This document shows positions 53,031 through 62,121 of a stretch of DNA of 64,000 nt, one piece after another. Position 1 is the first letter of the stretch. Each line of letters starts with the position of its first letter. Source of the stretch: Robiginitalea aurantiaca (GTDB lineage: Bacteria > Bacteroidota > Bacteroidia > Flavobacteriales > Flavobacteriaceae). The stretch spans positions 372,001 through 436,000 of the forward strand of contig NZ_JAUDUY010000003.1 of assembly GCF_030380815.1 (NCBI RefSeq). The letters run 5' to 3'. A program made the position numbers and the translations under genes. A model generated the notes under the pieces. That model had not been told where the DNA came from, did no database searches, and saw only the letters and a program-made list of their open reading frames with translations.

Positions 53031-53879
53031 TTATTGATAGATTCTGATATAATCCACCTCAAGCGCACTTTCGGTAAATTCAGGATCAATGTCCGGTTCA
53101 ATGGCAATATTCAGAATTAAATAATAGTCCGAATCGTAGGGCCAGGTATTGGTGTCCTTCTTCGAGGGTTCGTATACATAATGAACGACACCATCAATGC
53201 TGAAAGTCATTTTGTTTTTTGTCCATTCAATCGCATAAACGTGAAATTGATCGGATACTCCCGCCACGCGCCGCCCTCCAAGATTTTCAACTGCGCCCCC
53301 ATAACCTGAACCATTATGGACCGCACTGGACACGTAGTCCTGGTTCTTTCCCCAGTGTTCAAGAATATCTATTTCCCCACAGTAGGGCCATTTCACCTTC
53401 CCAAACCCTTCGTTATCCCAGTAGGCGCCATCTTCGTCAATGTTTTTGTTCAACATCCAGATGGCCGGCCATGTACCTGTCCCTTTGGGCATTTTTGCCT
53501 TAATCTCCACCCGTCCATGCGTAAATGTAAATTTTGAATTCAATCGGGCTGAGGTATAGTTTTTCACTTCACCCTGATCTTTGAACACTTCCTTTTTTGC
53601 AACCAGGTGTAAGAGGCCGTCTTTTAGATAAGTATTTTCCTGTCGGTCTGTGTAATGGTTTATTATTCCACCAAACCAACTTCCTCCTGGTGGCAGTTGG
53701 GTCTGGTGAAACCATTTTTTGGCATCTACAGGTCCATTGCCTTCAAACTCATCTGACCATACTAAAGTTTCGAAGCGCTTACCTGTTGCTGTTTCCTGTA
53801 AAGGATTTACGCTGTTTTGTGCGCGTAAATTTCCAAGAAAAGTCAGGCATGTTATAAAAAGTACAACACTATATTTCAT
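53031..53879 (-). CDS. GH16 beta-glucanase with signal peptide
   Basis: 282 residues from the ATG at 53879, giving a Sec signal peptide (cleavage about LRAQ) rather than a lipobox. GH16 core: LVWSDEFEGNGPVDAKKW, TGTWPAIWMLNK, and catalytic GEIDILEHWGK (two Glu and Asp). SFDGVVHYVYEP and DYIRIYQ close the jelly-roll. It differs in anchoring from the GH16 at 45881 (periplasmic or secreted versus lipoprotein), so the two could act in sequence on beta-1,3-glucans. Confidence 0.88.
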   Translation of the reverse strand: MKYSVVLFITCLTFLGNLRAQNSVNPLQETATGKRFETLVWSDEFEGNGPVDAKKWFHQTQLPPGGSWFGGIINHYTDRQENTYLKDGLLHLVAKKEVFKDQGEVKNYTSARLNSKFTFTHGRVEIKAKMPKGTGTWPAIWMLNKNIDEDGAYWDNEGFGKVKWPYCGEIDILEHWGKNQDYVSSAVHNGSGYGGAVENLGGRRVAGVSDQFHVYAIEWTKNKMTFSIDGVVHYVYEPSKKDTNTWPYDSDYYLILNIAIEPDIDPEFTESALEVDYIRIYQ

Positions 53880-53903
53880 GTAAGCGGTCGGTATATTCAT
53901 CTT

Positions 53904-54098
53904 TTATTTAAGCTTAGTATGGTTTGGGGTACCCTTGTCATTTTCGTTTCTCCCTTTTGTATTTTGTTTCGTACTCTTTTCAATTTTGGCAGGCGCACCA
54001 CCGGATTCCCAGATGGTGATTCTGTTGTCATCCGCTTCTGCCGGGAATGTAATTTTTAAGGGAATCTCTTCAAGAACGAATACCTTTTCACCTGTGGA
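53904..54098 (-). pseudogene. C-terminal remnant of an unknown gene
   Basis: The 316-base gap between GH16 and PD40 holds an open minus-strand stretch of 64 codons with protein-like composition (EKVFVLEEIPLKITFPA, then DDNRITIWESGGAPAKIEK and a Lys/Asn/Thr-rich tail) but no in-frame ATG. Immediately upstream a TAA interrupts a further nine codons (FNQVNTAWQ) in the same frame. This looks like the 3-prime end of a degraded gene. A GC-rich hairpin, 54150-54163, lies between it and the PD40 stop codon. I cannot name the family. Confidence 0.5.
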
Positions 54099-54195
54099 TT
54101 ATTGCCAGGCCGTATTGACTTGATTAAATTAAGAATTTTTATCCTACACGGGGCTCTTGCCCCACTTGGAGGTGCAAATTACCTACCCTCTAAAC

Positions 54196-55158
54196 TCAAA
54201 AAATGGATTCCAAGTTCAGATACTCGGTTTCAAGAAAGAAAATATTCCATTCCCCATATTCATAGTTACCCAAATTCTCGGCACGGGAAAAGAAGAAATA
54301 CTTTCCATCTCTGGAAAACCTGGGACTGCTTTCCTCATTTTTAGTGTTTATCAATTTTCCAATTGGCCTGGCTTCACTCCATCCATCTGCTACTTTTTTC
54401 GACACAAAAATGTCTTCACCTCCCGCTCCGCCTGGAACTCCGTAGGAATTGAAAAGCAAGTACTTTCCATCCGGGGAAATTACCGCTGAATATATCCAGT
54501 ACTGCTCATCACTGAAGATGCCTTTTACCTCTTTTGGTTCCGTGAAGCCCTTGCCATCAAAATTGGTTTCGTAGAGTTTAATAGCGTTTGTTCCACGCTT
54601 CATTGTGGTGAAGTAAAAGGTTGTGTTGTCATGGGTAAAGAAGAAATTATTGTTGGAGGAGGGCCATTCTTCATTTTCGCTTTGAACGGCGTTGATGGGT
54701 TCGGGCAAAGGTCTGGGTTCACTCCAGCCGTTATCCGCTTTTTCCATCATCCAAATATTCATGTCAAAGTTGCCTTTGTTGGGCTTATTCGGAATGGGTC
54801 GTTTTGAACCGAAGAACAGGTATTTGCCGTCCGGTGTTATGGAGGCGGCCTCGTCCCGGTCTGTCGAGAATTCGGCACGTCTGGCTTCGGTCCACTGCCC
54901 ATCTTTAAAATGGCTGATATATATTTTCTGTTTTTGTTCCGGGGCCCTCCGTGAGAAGTAGGTTGTCAGGCCGTCAGGTGAAAAAGCGAGTTCAAATTCA
55001 CTGTGGTCTTCTGTGGAGATCACGCCAGGTGCAAAAGGGACAGGACTCTTAACGGGCTCTTTAGAATAAACTGCGTTGGGGATTTCGGTTTTTTGATTGC
55101 AACTGCTAAGCGCAAAGATTGAGAATAGGATGATGATGTATTTTTTTTTCATGGCCAT
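54196..55158 (-). CDS. PD40 beta-propeller lipoprotein
   Basis: 320 residues; lipobox LSSCNQ (Cys about 20). Repeated WD40-like PD40 motifs: LAFSPDGLTTYFSRR, ITPDGKYLFFGSKR, VISPDGKYLLFNSYG and SRDGKYFFFSRAE, each a TolB-like blade start. Likely a periplasmic or surface propeller binding a peptide or glycan; sensor function in Bacteroidota is unknown. The final residues EWNIFFLETEYLNL lack further domains. An alternative ATG lies two codons downstream. Confidence 0.8.
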   Translation of the reverse strand: MAMKKKYIIILFSIFALSSCNQKTEIPNAVYSKEPVKSPVPFAPGVISTEDHSEFELAFSPDGLTTYFSRRAPEQKQKIYISHFKDGQWTEARRAEFSTDRDEAASITPDGKYLFFGSKRPIPNKPNKGNFDMNIWMMEKADNGWSEPRPLPEPINAVQSENEEWPSSNNNFFFTHDNTTFYFTTMKRGTNAIKLYETNFDGKGFTEPKEVKGIFSDEQYWIYSAVISPDGKYLLFNSYGVPGGAGGEDIFVSKKVADGWSEARPIGKLINTKNEESSPRFSRDGKYFFFSRAENLGNYEYGEWNIFFLETEYLNLESIF

Positions 55159-55171
55159 TTAGTTTTCTCGG

Positions 55172-55918
55172 TTATCGTGACTCCCTTTTCAGACTCAGGT
55201 CAATCAGCTCAATGAGTTCCTTTGCCTGCTGTTTAAGGCTCTGAAAATACCGGATCATTCCCGTTCTGTGTATATAATTCTCCTTAATATAATTCCTTCC
55301 CTGAATGCTTTGTGCAAAATCCAGTATAGCATCAGGCTGGCCGTTATCCCGGGGAAGCATAGGAAAATCCGCGATATGGATTTCTATTTTGGAGCGTATG
55401 ATTTCATTTATGTCGTTCTCAAAGGCGTGATACTTTTCTTCTTCATTATACGCATCCAAGAGGTATTTAGTGTCGGTATAATATTTGGTGAGTTTGTTTT
55501 GGAGGTCTGCAAAACCTGTGAGGTTCGGGTTTTCGGAATTTTGTAGTTTATTGAAGGTCCGTGCCGTCATAGGTTGCTGGTAATAGGGGCCTAAGAGCAC
55601 TTTTCTCAAACTATCTCTATGACTCAGATCATAGGAAACCAATGTCAGGGCCCAGCGTTCCAGTTTTACCTGATCTTCCAACTTTCCGATGACATAATTG
55701 GATTCCAGGGTATCCCTAACCAAATCTTTTCTGAATTCTTTCAGCAAAGCCCTGGACTTTCCAATTTCTTTCCTGCTTTCATTCCAGGTATTGATTTGCA
55801 GGGCGATCAAAATACCTATGACCACCAGTACAATTTCCCCAAGGGCGTAGGTGAGGTACTTGCCTGTTTTGCCTTGTGAAAGCAGGTTTCGTCTGATGCG
55901 TTTGAAGAATTTAAACAT
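55172..55918 (-). CDS. DUF6090 membrane-anchored protein
   Basis: 248 residues. An N-terminal basic segment MFKFFKRIRRNLL, then one membrane helix (about 24-43, LTYALGEIVLVVIGILIALQ) with INTWNESR, the DUF6090 signature, and an alpha-helical periplasmic part. Many flavobacterial genomes carry families of these proteins; no function is known. Immediately upstream of the PD40 gene (13 bases). Confidence 0.85.
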   Translation of the reverse strand: MFKFFKRIRRNLLSQGKTGKYLTYALGEIVLVVIGILIALQINTWNESRKEIGKSRALLKEFRKDLVRDTLESNYVIGKLEDQVKLERWALTLVSYDLSHRDSLRKVLLGPYYQQPMTARTFNKLQNSENPNLTGFADLQNKLTKYYTDTKYLLDAYNEEEKYHAFENDINEIIRSKIEIHIADFPMLPRDNGQPDAILDFAQSIQGRNYIKENYIHRTGMIRYFQSLKQQAKELIELIDLSLKRESR

Positions 55919-55970
55919 AAGGCTGGGGGGTTAATATGCTAAGATACTAAGGTCTTTTATCTTATTGGGT

Positions 55971-56141
55971 ATGGATTGCAAGCGGGGCTGTCATTCATTG
56001 AGAACCGAATGCAGGGGGCGAGTCTCCTGTTCTGAGGGGTGTCCACTTGCCTCCGAAACACATGTAGTGACTATTGCAGCCCGGCTTATGGAAATTGCGA
56101 ACGAGATCACAAGCCTTAGATTATCAAAAAAGGACGAATAG
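55971..56141 (+). CDS. Doubtful 56-residue Cys-rich small protein
   Basis: In the 298-base gap between DUF6090 and the alpha/beta hydrolase a plus-strand frame encodes 56 residues, with five Cys in the first 24 (C3, C7, C14, C20, C24) then a helical part THVVTIAARLMEIANEITSL. No recognised family, no clear promoter; a 57-codon frame can occur by chance. Confidence 0.2.
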   Translation: MDCKRGCHSLRTECRGRVSCSEGCPLASETHVVTIAARLMEIANEITSLRLSKKDE

Positions 56142-56216
56142 GAGACTGTAAGTATCCAACGCTGTGTGAATTGAACAATTTCCTTCCAGAATGGATATCA
56201 CGGTCCGTCTTTAAGT

Positions 56217-56996
56217 TTAGAGTGATTCATAAATATCCACCAGGATTTTTGAAATTTCCGACATGGAAGGATCCTGTTCCTGAAGGGTATGCGGACCTTC
56301 TACTGTGATTACTTCCCAGTTTCTGGCTTTAGCTTTTTTGGGTGCGCTTTTAGTTCTCATGTACCCAAATATTTCCATGGCTTCGGTAGCAATTATTATG
56401 GTGCCATCTGTTTTTACATCATTGACAATTTCTACGCGCTCCGTATAGGATTTCAAAGGATGTTTAGACATTGTTGGAATGGGTTCTCTCAATGCATCGG
56501 CAGTAATGAGCCATCCGTCTCCATTTTCTTTTGCAGATTCCATTGAGATACGCGCAACCTCAGGGCCAAAAACATCCAGCGTATTTTCTCCATTGTCTGC
56601 GGGTGCGCAATCGATATAAACTTGATGTTTTATCTTGTTTCCAACCTTGTCAACAACTCCCGATATTACAGGCCCGCCATAGGAGTGCGCTACCAATATG
56701 ATATTGTCTAAATCGCGCCATTTGATAAAATTAACAATGTCATTTATATGGGTTGAAATGCCAGTCTCCTTGGATAATAAGTGATTCTTTTCACCCAGAC
56801 CGGTCAGCGTTGGATTGTACACTACATAACCTTTAGAAACCAGGTCAGATTTGAGCAGGTTCCACTGTCCTCCCCATTGAAAGGTGCCATGCACCAGAAC
56901 AAAAACAGGTTTGGCAGATTCATCCTGGCCAGAAATGGGCGAGGGATAAAGACAAAGGGTTAACAGAAAAAGCAAAAATGAATTGATGTGTTTCAT
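56217..56996 (-). CDS. Exported alpha/beta hydrolase
   Basis: 259 residues with a signal peptide (about 1-23, SPISGQ). VLVHGTFQWGGQWNLL (oxyanion), nucleophile Ser in VAHSYGG, and catalytic His in VEGPHTLQEQDPS. It belongs to the AB-hydrolase group related to plant salicylate esterases (methylesterase-like); acid residue is likely between. Substrate unknown, perhaps an ester or amide in the periplasm. It lies 2 bases after the next minus-strand gene's end, so the two probably form an operon. Confidence 0.84.
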   Translation of the reverse strand: MKHINSFLLFLLTLCLYPSPISGQDESAKPVFVLVHGTFQWGGQWNLLKSDLVSKGYVVYNPTLTGLGEKNHLLSKETGISTHINDIVNFIKWRDLDNIILVAHSYGGPVISGVVDKVGNKIKHQVYIDCAPADNGENTLDVFGPEVARISMESAKENGDGWLITADALREPIPTMSKHPLKSYTERVEIVNDVKTDGTIIIATEAMEIFGYMRTKSAPKKAKARNWEVITVEGPHTLQEQDPSMSEISKILVDIYESL

Positions 56997-56998
56997 GT

Positions 56999-57505
56999 CT
57001 AATTCGTTTTTCGAGTTTTACTGGATAGGACTGATTCGGCTTTCATGAATGTAAAAGTCTTTAAATCCTCATTCCATACCCAGTATTTACGGGACTCTTC
57101 GGTTTCTCCAGTCGGGGATTGCGCAACAGCAACGGTTAAAAGAGTTTCACTTTCTTTTTTTGATTCAATATAGGTTCCGTTACCTCCCCATTCCTTGTCC
57201 TCAGGCATCGAATAAACCTTTCCATCTCGCGTATCAACCATGGCCCCGGTCACACAACCAGACCCACACCCCCAGGTTGTAATTACATAATAGGAAGCAA
57301 AATTCACCTCGAGTGCGTTATACTTTTCGGAGATGACATCCCTGTGGTCTTCGGCCATTGGGTTACTCATAAAATCGATATCCGCCTTACTTCTGATTTC
57401 TGAATTCGAAGGAATTTCGCTTGCTGATTTTGCATCCTTTTGCGCTACCCCTTTGCAGGAAATTAGCGCGATTGGCATTAGAAGTGATAGTATAAGTTTT
57501 CTCAT
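56999..57505 (-). CDS. Lipoprotein of unknown function
   Basis: 168 residues; lipobox LISCKG (Cys about 17). The mature part has FASYYVITTWGCGSGCVTGAMVDTRDGKVY, with a Cys pair that may be disulfide-linked, and a C-terminal strand pattern ESRKYWVWNEDLKTFTF. The TTWGCGSGC motif recurs in small flavobacterial lipoproteins as I recall, but no name applies. Co-transcribed with the alpha/beta hydrolase. Confidence 0.68.
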   Translation of the reverse strand: MRKLILSLLMPIALISCKGVAQKDAKSASEIPSNSEIRSKADIDFMSNPMAEDHRDVISEKYNALEVNFASYYVITTWGCGSGCVTGAMVDTRDGKVYSMPEDKEWGGNGTYIESKKESETLLTVAVAQSPTGETEESRKYWVWNEDLKTFTFMKAESVLSSKTRKTN

Positions 57506-57633
57506 AATTTTGGCTGCTATAATATATTCATAAGGTATTGATGGGGTGTAAACCCCCCGAAGCGATTTAGAAGAGCCAGTTGTATCCAGACTGATTTTAA
57601 CCCGAAACCCCGGGAGATCAGGTCAGGCACTTG

Positions 57634-59718
57634 CTACATATCGTCAATACGTTCCTTTTTCTCCAAATTCGATTCCTGAGCTTCCCGGGAAAACCAGATT
57701 TCTCTCAATTGGTTTTTACTAAAAAGCTCCAATTGATCTCCGTAATGGGGATTATCAGGGTCAGAGGAATTCCCATAGGTCAAAAGACCTTTGGCCTTAA
57801 TGGTTTCATCCATTTCCACGACCAGAACAAAAGAGTCCCCAAAATAACCGACGAACTCACCCTCCCCATCCGGACTGGCGATCATAATCCTGAAAACACC
57901 CAGATATTGAGGTCCTCCGGTACCGGCATATTCCAAATCCCCTAATTTTAGCTTGAAATAGTCTCCATAAAGAACCTCAAGTGACGGGTATTTGGACAAG
58001 TGATTCTCAGCAGCTGTCCTGATGATTCCAATTACCTCTTCCTGGTCCGGGAACCCGTCCGGGGTGTTTATCGGATCTTCGAAACTCCAGGGTTCTTTTA
58101 AAAAACTTCCAAGTTGATAGGCCCCGATTTGTTTTTCGGATCGGATAGTGTTGACGAATTCCATAAAAAAAATGGCACCAAGGCTCTGGGCGTCGTATGA
58201 GCCATCCCACGTTGTAATCACATCAATGGCAGCGAGGGCCAAGGAGTCGGTTGTGACATCCTTCAGGCCAATCAGATCGTCCCGTAGCCTCAGGGCAAGC
58301 TCTGCTTTGTTATCGTGTTTTAGTTCAACAAGTCTGTCAAAGGAAATAGCGTCCTCTTCATGAAGCAGTCTCGCTGCCCGCTGAGGTCTAAAGGCCATGT
58401 CGAGAGGTGCGATATGGGAGGCAAAATCATTTGGGTCCAGCACAGTAGGGACCGTATTTACGTAAGGCGGGTCATTGGCATTTTGCAACCACCCGGAAGT
58501 TGGATTGACAACCATTGGCAGCTGGTCGCTTTCGTAATACGTCGTCCAGATATTCGCGCTGGAATCTCCTGAAACAACCCCCTGCCATTTGTCCCAGTCC
58601 CCATTCTTTACAGGAACTAATCCGCCAAAATGATGCATGATATTTCCGTCCGTGTCTGCATAAACCGTATTTAAAAATGGCATTTGCCTTAAGGCGAGCG
58701 CATTGTTCATGTCGTCCAGGTTTTGGGCTTTGGCCATTCGGTCATACTGTTCAATTATAGGCTCGAAGTCTTCCATTTGTGCAAATCGGATGGCGATTAC
58801 CTGCTCCTCTGACTCATTGACCACGATTCCGTGCCTGGTTTTTTTGCGGGTAAATTCATGGCTGGAAGTGGTTCCATCCTCGTTTAATGTTTTAACGGTA
58901 TAGTTGCTTTCCTCGAAGGGCAGGTATTCTCCATCGAGAAAGTAGGTGTTGTCCTGTTTTTGAATTTCAAACAAATCTGTATTGTCCAGGGTGTTTACCG
59001 TATGTGTCCAGGAAACAAATTCATTAAAGCCAAGTACGAGAGAAGGGGTACCGATAAGGCTGGCGCCATACATATTGTACTGTTCTGTTATAAACTGCTG
59101 TTCATGCCAAAGAAACAGATCGGACCAGGGCAGATGCGGGTTTACTACAAGCATGGGGTTCCCGGTAGCGGTTTTGCTGCCTGAAAGTGCCCAGGAATTG
59201 GATCCTCCTTCAATTCTTTCTCCTGTCAGGAACTGTTGTCTAATCAGGAATTCATAATTGATCACACGGAACTGGTGCGCAATAATATCTTCTACGGTGA
59301 CCGGGAGTACCTTTATGTATTTTTCATCGAGTTCAGGGGCGTGTTTTTCTGCATAACTGTTGATTCCTTCCGCAAAGGAGGTGAGCATTTGCTGGTATTT
59401 TTTGTCTAACTGATTGTAGGCAGGCTCCAATTGGTCATAGATTCCCAACTGATTAAGCGCTTTGTTGATTTCAAATCCCTCGCCCCATAGTTCCGCACTG
59501 ACCCCTCTTGCTTCTCCATAAAGCTTCAAAACCAGATCTCCATGGTTTTTCATTTGGCCCCATCCAGCCATGTAGTAAAGACTGGAATCGGAGGTTGCAT
59601 AGATGTGAGGAACACCGTAACTGTCCCAAAGAATTTCGTCTTGTTTAATTCCCGAATCTACAGGAGCGGCACAAGCGGTGAGGAGTATTAGTAGTGAGAT
59701 TATAAATACTTTGTTCAT
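57634..59718 (-). CDS. Penicillin-acylase-family N-terminal nucleophile hydrolase, lipoprotein
   Basis: 694 residues, leader with lipobox LTACAA (Cys about 16). The Ntn nucleophile is Ser173 in GGSNSWALSG; autocleavage before it would give a small alpha and large beta subunit. Downstream are HLPWSDLFLWHEQQF and the Asn/Arg-type loops. Members cleave amides such as penicillin G, cephalosporins or acyl-homoserine lactones; the substrate is not clear here. Periplasmic or surface-anchored. Situated 18 bases from the MBL gene. Confidence 0.87.
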   Translation of the reverse strand: MNKVFIISLLILLTACAAPVDSGIKQDEILWDSYGVPHIYATSDSSLYYMAGWGQMKNHGDLVLKLYGEARGVSAELWGEGFEINKALNQLGIYDQLEPAYNQLDKKYQQMLTSFAEGINSYAEKHAPELDEKYIKVLPVTVEDIIAHQFRVINYEFLIRQQFLTGERIEGGSNSWALSGSKTATGNPMLVVNPHLPWSDLFLWHEQQFITEQYNMYGASLIGTPSLVLGFNEFVSWTHTVNTLDNTDLFEIQKQDNTYFLDGEYLPFEESNYTVKTLNEDGTTSSHEFTRKKTRHGIVVNESEEQVIAIRFAQMEDFEPIIEQYDRMAKAQNLDDMNNALALRQMPFLNTVYADTDGNIMHHFGGLVPVKNGDWDKWQGVVSGDSSANIWTTYYESDQLPMVVNPTSGWLQNANDPPYVNTVPTVLDPNDFASHIAPLDMAFRPQRAARLLHEEDAISFDRLVELKHDNKAELALRLRDDLIGLKDVTTDSLALAAIDVITTWDGSYDAQSLGAIFFMEFVNTIRSEKQIGAYQLGSFLKEPWSFEDPINTPDGFPDQEEVIGIIRTAAENHLSKYPSLEVLYGDYFKLKLGDLEYAGTGGPQYLGVFRIMIASPDGEGEFVGYFGDSFVLVVEMDETIKAKGLLTYGNSSDPDNPHYGDQLELFSKNQLREIWFSREAQESNLEKKERIDDM

Positions 59719-59736
59719 AAGAGAATGATAAATGAT

Positions 59737-60705
59737 TTACCGTGCAATAATGCCCGCTTTTATACCGGTTTCCAAATTAAAACTATCCCCCACAGACCCC
59801 ACAACGGCATCACTGCGATTGAGTCCGAGCGTTTCTTTCAGGGCGTACAGTGAATTGATTCCCGTGCAATGGGATCCAATTATTTTCGAAACGCCAAAAT
59901 CCTTTAATTTACCCGCCGTCCAGTTTAATTGTTCATCGGATGCTTGGATTAAATGAAAGCCGCCAATTATTGCAAAAACGGCTTCTTTATTAATGTTTGC
60001 ATGAATATGCTCCAGGGTATTTACAAGGCCCGCATGCCCGCACCCCGAAACCAGGACATAGCCCTCTGGGGTATCAATCACCAAAGACTGATCTTCCGGT
60101 ATCGTATCTTCAATGGTACCATTTTCAGTTTCTATCTTTCCATTTCCGGACCAGTTGCGCTCGTCATGTATTCTCTGAATCGGCCCTGTGATCCAGACTC
60201 CGGGGAATAATTCGCGTTGCCCGGAATAGACAATAAACGTGACATTGTCTTCTTCCAATGCCTCTTTTGTGACCAAAAGGGTGTTGTCGGAATTCACTCT
60301 TTTACTGAAGATGCCGTCCCCTACGTGAACTCGTTTAAGGGCATTGGGGTTGCTTTTTTTGAGCGCCTCCCTCAGGGTGAGCAGGCCACCGGTATGATCC
60401 CAGTGGTTGTGGCTTAAGAAGACGTCTTCGACATCCGATAAATCAATACCCAACTCCCGTGCATTATTTAAGACCGTCTCCGGCCTGGCGCCCGTATCGA
60501 ATAGTATCTTCCTTCCGTCCACTTCAATTAAGGCCGAATATCCCCATTCGCCAATGCCTTTGCCGTTGGTCAGCATGGTGGAGAGGGTGGTGATTTTTAA
60601 TTCGTAAACGGGTTTCCTGTCCTGCTGTCCTGTGAGGAAAGAGCTATTGAGGACAATTATGATCAGAAGGATTTGATGTCTGATGAAGGTCGTTTTAAAG
60701 GTCAT
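59737..60705 (-). CDS. Exported MBL-fold metallo-hydrolase
   Basis: 322 residues with a signal peptide (about 1-26). HxHxDH motif in LSHNHWDHTGG, further ligands GCGHAGL and IGSHCTG. The pattern is that of the MJ0936-like group annotated 7,8-dihydropterin-6-methyl-4-aminobenzene phosphate synthase-like, but the export signal points to an extracytoplasmic phosphodiesterase or hydrolase. It precedes the penicillin acylase gene in the same direction; its start overlaps the end of an upstream decayed frame. Confidence 0.85.
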   Translation of the reverse strand: MTFKTTFIRHQILLIIIVLNSSFLTGQQDRKPVYELKITTLSTMLTNGKGIGEWGYSALIEVDGRKILFDTGARPETVLNNARELGIDLSDVEDVFLSHNHWDHTGGLLTLREALKKSNPNALKRVHVGDGIFSKRVNSDNTLLVTKEALEEDNVTFIVYSGQRELFPGVWITGPIQRIHDERNWSGNGKIETENGTIEDTIPEDQSLVIDTPEGYVLVSGCGHAGLVNTLEHIHANINKEAVFAIIGGFHLIQASDEQLNWTAGKLKDFGVSKIIGSHCTGINSLYALKETLGLNRSDAVVGSVGDSFNLETGIKAGIIAR

Positions 60706-60884
60706 TCAGTTCTGAGTTTAGTGCTTTAATGGCGCTATCAATTTCACCGTAATAATTCCTCTAAACATGTGCGTGCAATACTTTCCTGTTTTCTTTTGAA
60801 AGTAAAGATTACCTGTTGAGGTTTGAGAATTTGATCATTGGTGAATGGTCGGTAATGGTGAAACATAAGTTCACGAAAGCACAT
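60695..60884 (-). pseudogene. Possible frameshifted small gene ahead of the MBL hydrolase
   Basis: An ATG at 60884 opens a 46-codon frame ending KQESIARTCLEELLR at 60744. In the -1 frame a 21-codon stretch, YYGEIDSAIKALNSELNDL at its end, runs on and stops at 60695, overlapping the MBL start. Joined by one base change the two give a plausible 65-residue helical protein with a natural end at the next gene. This suggests decay by frameshift; no family recognised. Confidence 0.35.
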
Positions 60885-61241
60885 AAATATAGTACTTATC
60901 CTGCACTATAGAGGTGGATAAGCACCTTTGGAGCTGTCCTTACCTATTTGGTGACCCTCCTCCGATTTCATTTCAGGCTTTTTTCTTTCTAAAGGAAATC
61001 TCAATTCGCGTATCATTAGCTCCAAGAAGCGCTGGAGAGCTTACTTGTGCAGGGCTTTACTCTGATCATACTCTCTCATAGGTATATGGTTATTTCACTC
61101 TACTCATGATACAGATCATTGCTGACATTGTAGTCTAAAACTACTTTTAAAAGATTCTGATTCCACGGTTTGGTTACCTGTGTTTCAGACCTGACTGTAG
61201 AATCTCAGTACTGTTTGAATTTAACTAAAATCCAAAATGTG
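60885..61241. other. Intergenic region without recognised genes
   Basis: Divergent region of 357 bases between the remnant before the MBL gene and the beta-barrel gene. No consensus promoter pair or stable hairpin was found by eye; short frames here look random. Confidence 0.4.
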
Positions 61242-62072
61242 ATGATGTTGAAAATTCAATTCAATGAAAGGTTCTGCAGGGTTTGGCTGGTATCCATATT
61301 CTTTTTAGTGGGCCTTATGGTTCATGGGCAGCAAACTAAGGAAGAATTATCCCAGCAGGCCGCAAATCCGTTGGCAGATCTGATGAGTTTCCCTTTTCAG
61401 AATAATCTCAATATGAACTATGGGGAATTCAACCGGAATCTGAATGTTCTGAACATCCAGCCCGTACTACCTTTTGCCGATGGCCGTATCATAACGCGAA
61501 CCATCTTCCCAATTGTCAGCATCCCAGACTTTGGCAGTGAAAGCGGCAACTTGTCTTCTGGTCTTGGCGACATCGTTTTTACGGCCTTCTACTCCCCGGA
61601 AAGCAAGACGACCTGGGGAATAGGCCCTGTTGTTGAAATTCCTTCAGGCGGGGCGATTCGCGGGACCCAGAAATGGAGCATCGGCCCATCCTTTGTGGTC
61701 CTGATGCAACCCGGGGACTGGACTTTTGGCCTTCTGGCCAACAATACCTGGTCCATTGCAGGCAAGGACGAAAGGGAGGATGTAAATCACATGCTTCTTA
61801 ACCTATTTATTGTGCGCCAGTTGGGGGATGGATGGTATGTGAATTCCGCCCCTATCATCACGGCAGACTGGCAGGCCGATTCTGGAGATCAATGGATTGT
61901 ACCCCTGGGCGGTGGCGGCGGGAAGTTAGTCATGTTGGGAGGCAAACTACCGGTAAACCTCCAAACCCAGCTGTATTATAATATAGTCCGCCCGGACTTC
62001 GGTCCGGAATGGCAATGGAGGTTCCAGGTACAGTTTCTCATACCGAAATCAATTCTTTCCGGAAAGAAATAG
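61242..62072 (+). CDS. Outer-membrane beta-barrel-like transporter protein
   Basis: 276 residues from the ATG at 61242 (another ATG follows at once); upstream residues in frame are unlike a signal. A signal peptide ends about MVHGQQ. The mature part has alternating strands: NLNMNYGEFNRNLNVLNIQPVLPF, TRTIFPIVSIPDFG, LGDIVFTAFYSPESK and a final WQWRFQVQFLIPKS. It resembles MetA-pathway-of-phenol-degradation or similar channel proteins. It is 49 bases before the DUF1254 gene and probably shares its transcript. Confidence 0.78.
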   Translation: MMLKIQFNERFCRVWLVSIFFLVGLMVHGQQTKEELSQQAANPLADLMSFPFQNNLNMNYGEFNRNLNVLNIQPVLPFADGRIITRTIFPIVSIPDFGSESGNLSSGLGDIVFTAFYSPESKTTWGIGPVVEIPSGGAIRGTQKWSIGPSFVVLMQPGDWTFGLLANNTWSIAGKDEREDVNHMLLNLFIVRQLGDGWYVNSAPIITADWQADSGDQWIVPLGGGGGKLVMLGGKLPVNLQTQLYYNIVRPDFGPEWQWRFQVQFLIPKSILSGKK

Positions 62073-62121
62073 TCCGGAATCTCTATAAGTGATATTGATT
62101 AACAACTGAAAATAAATTACA

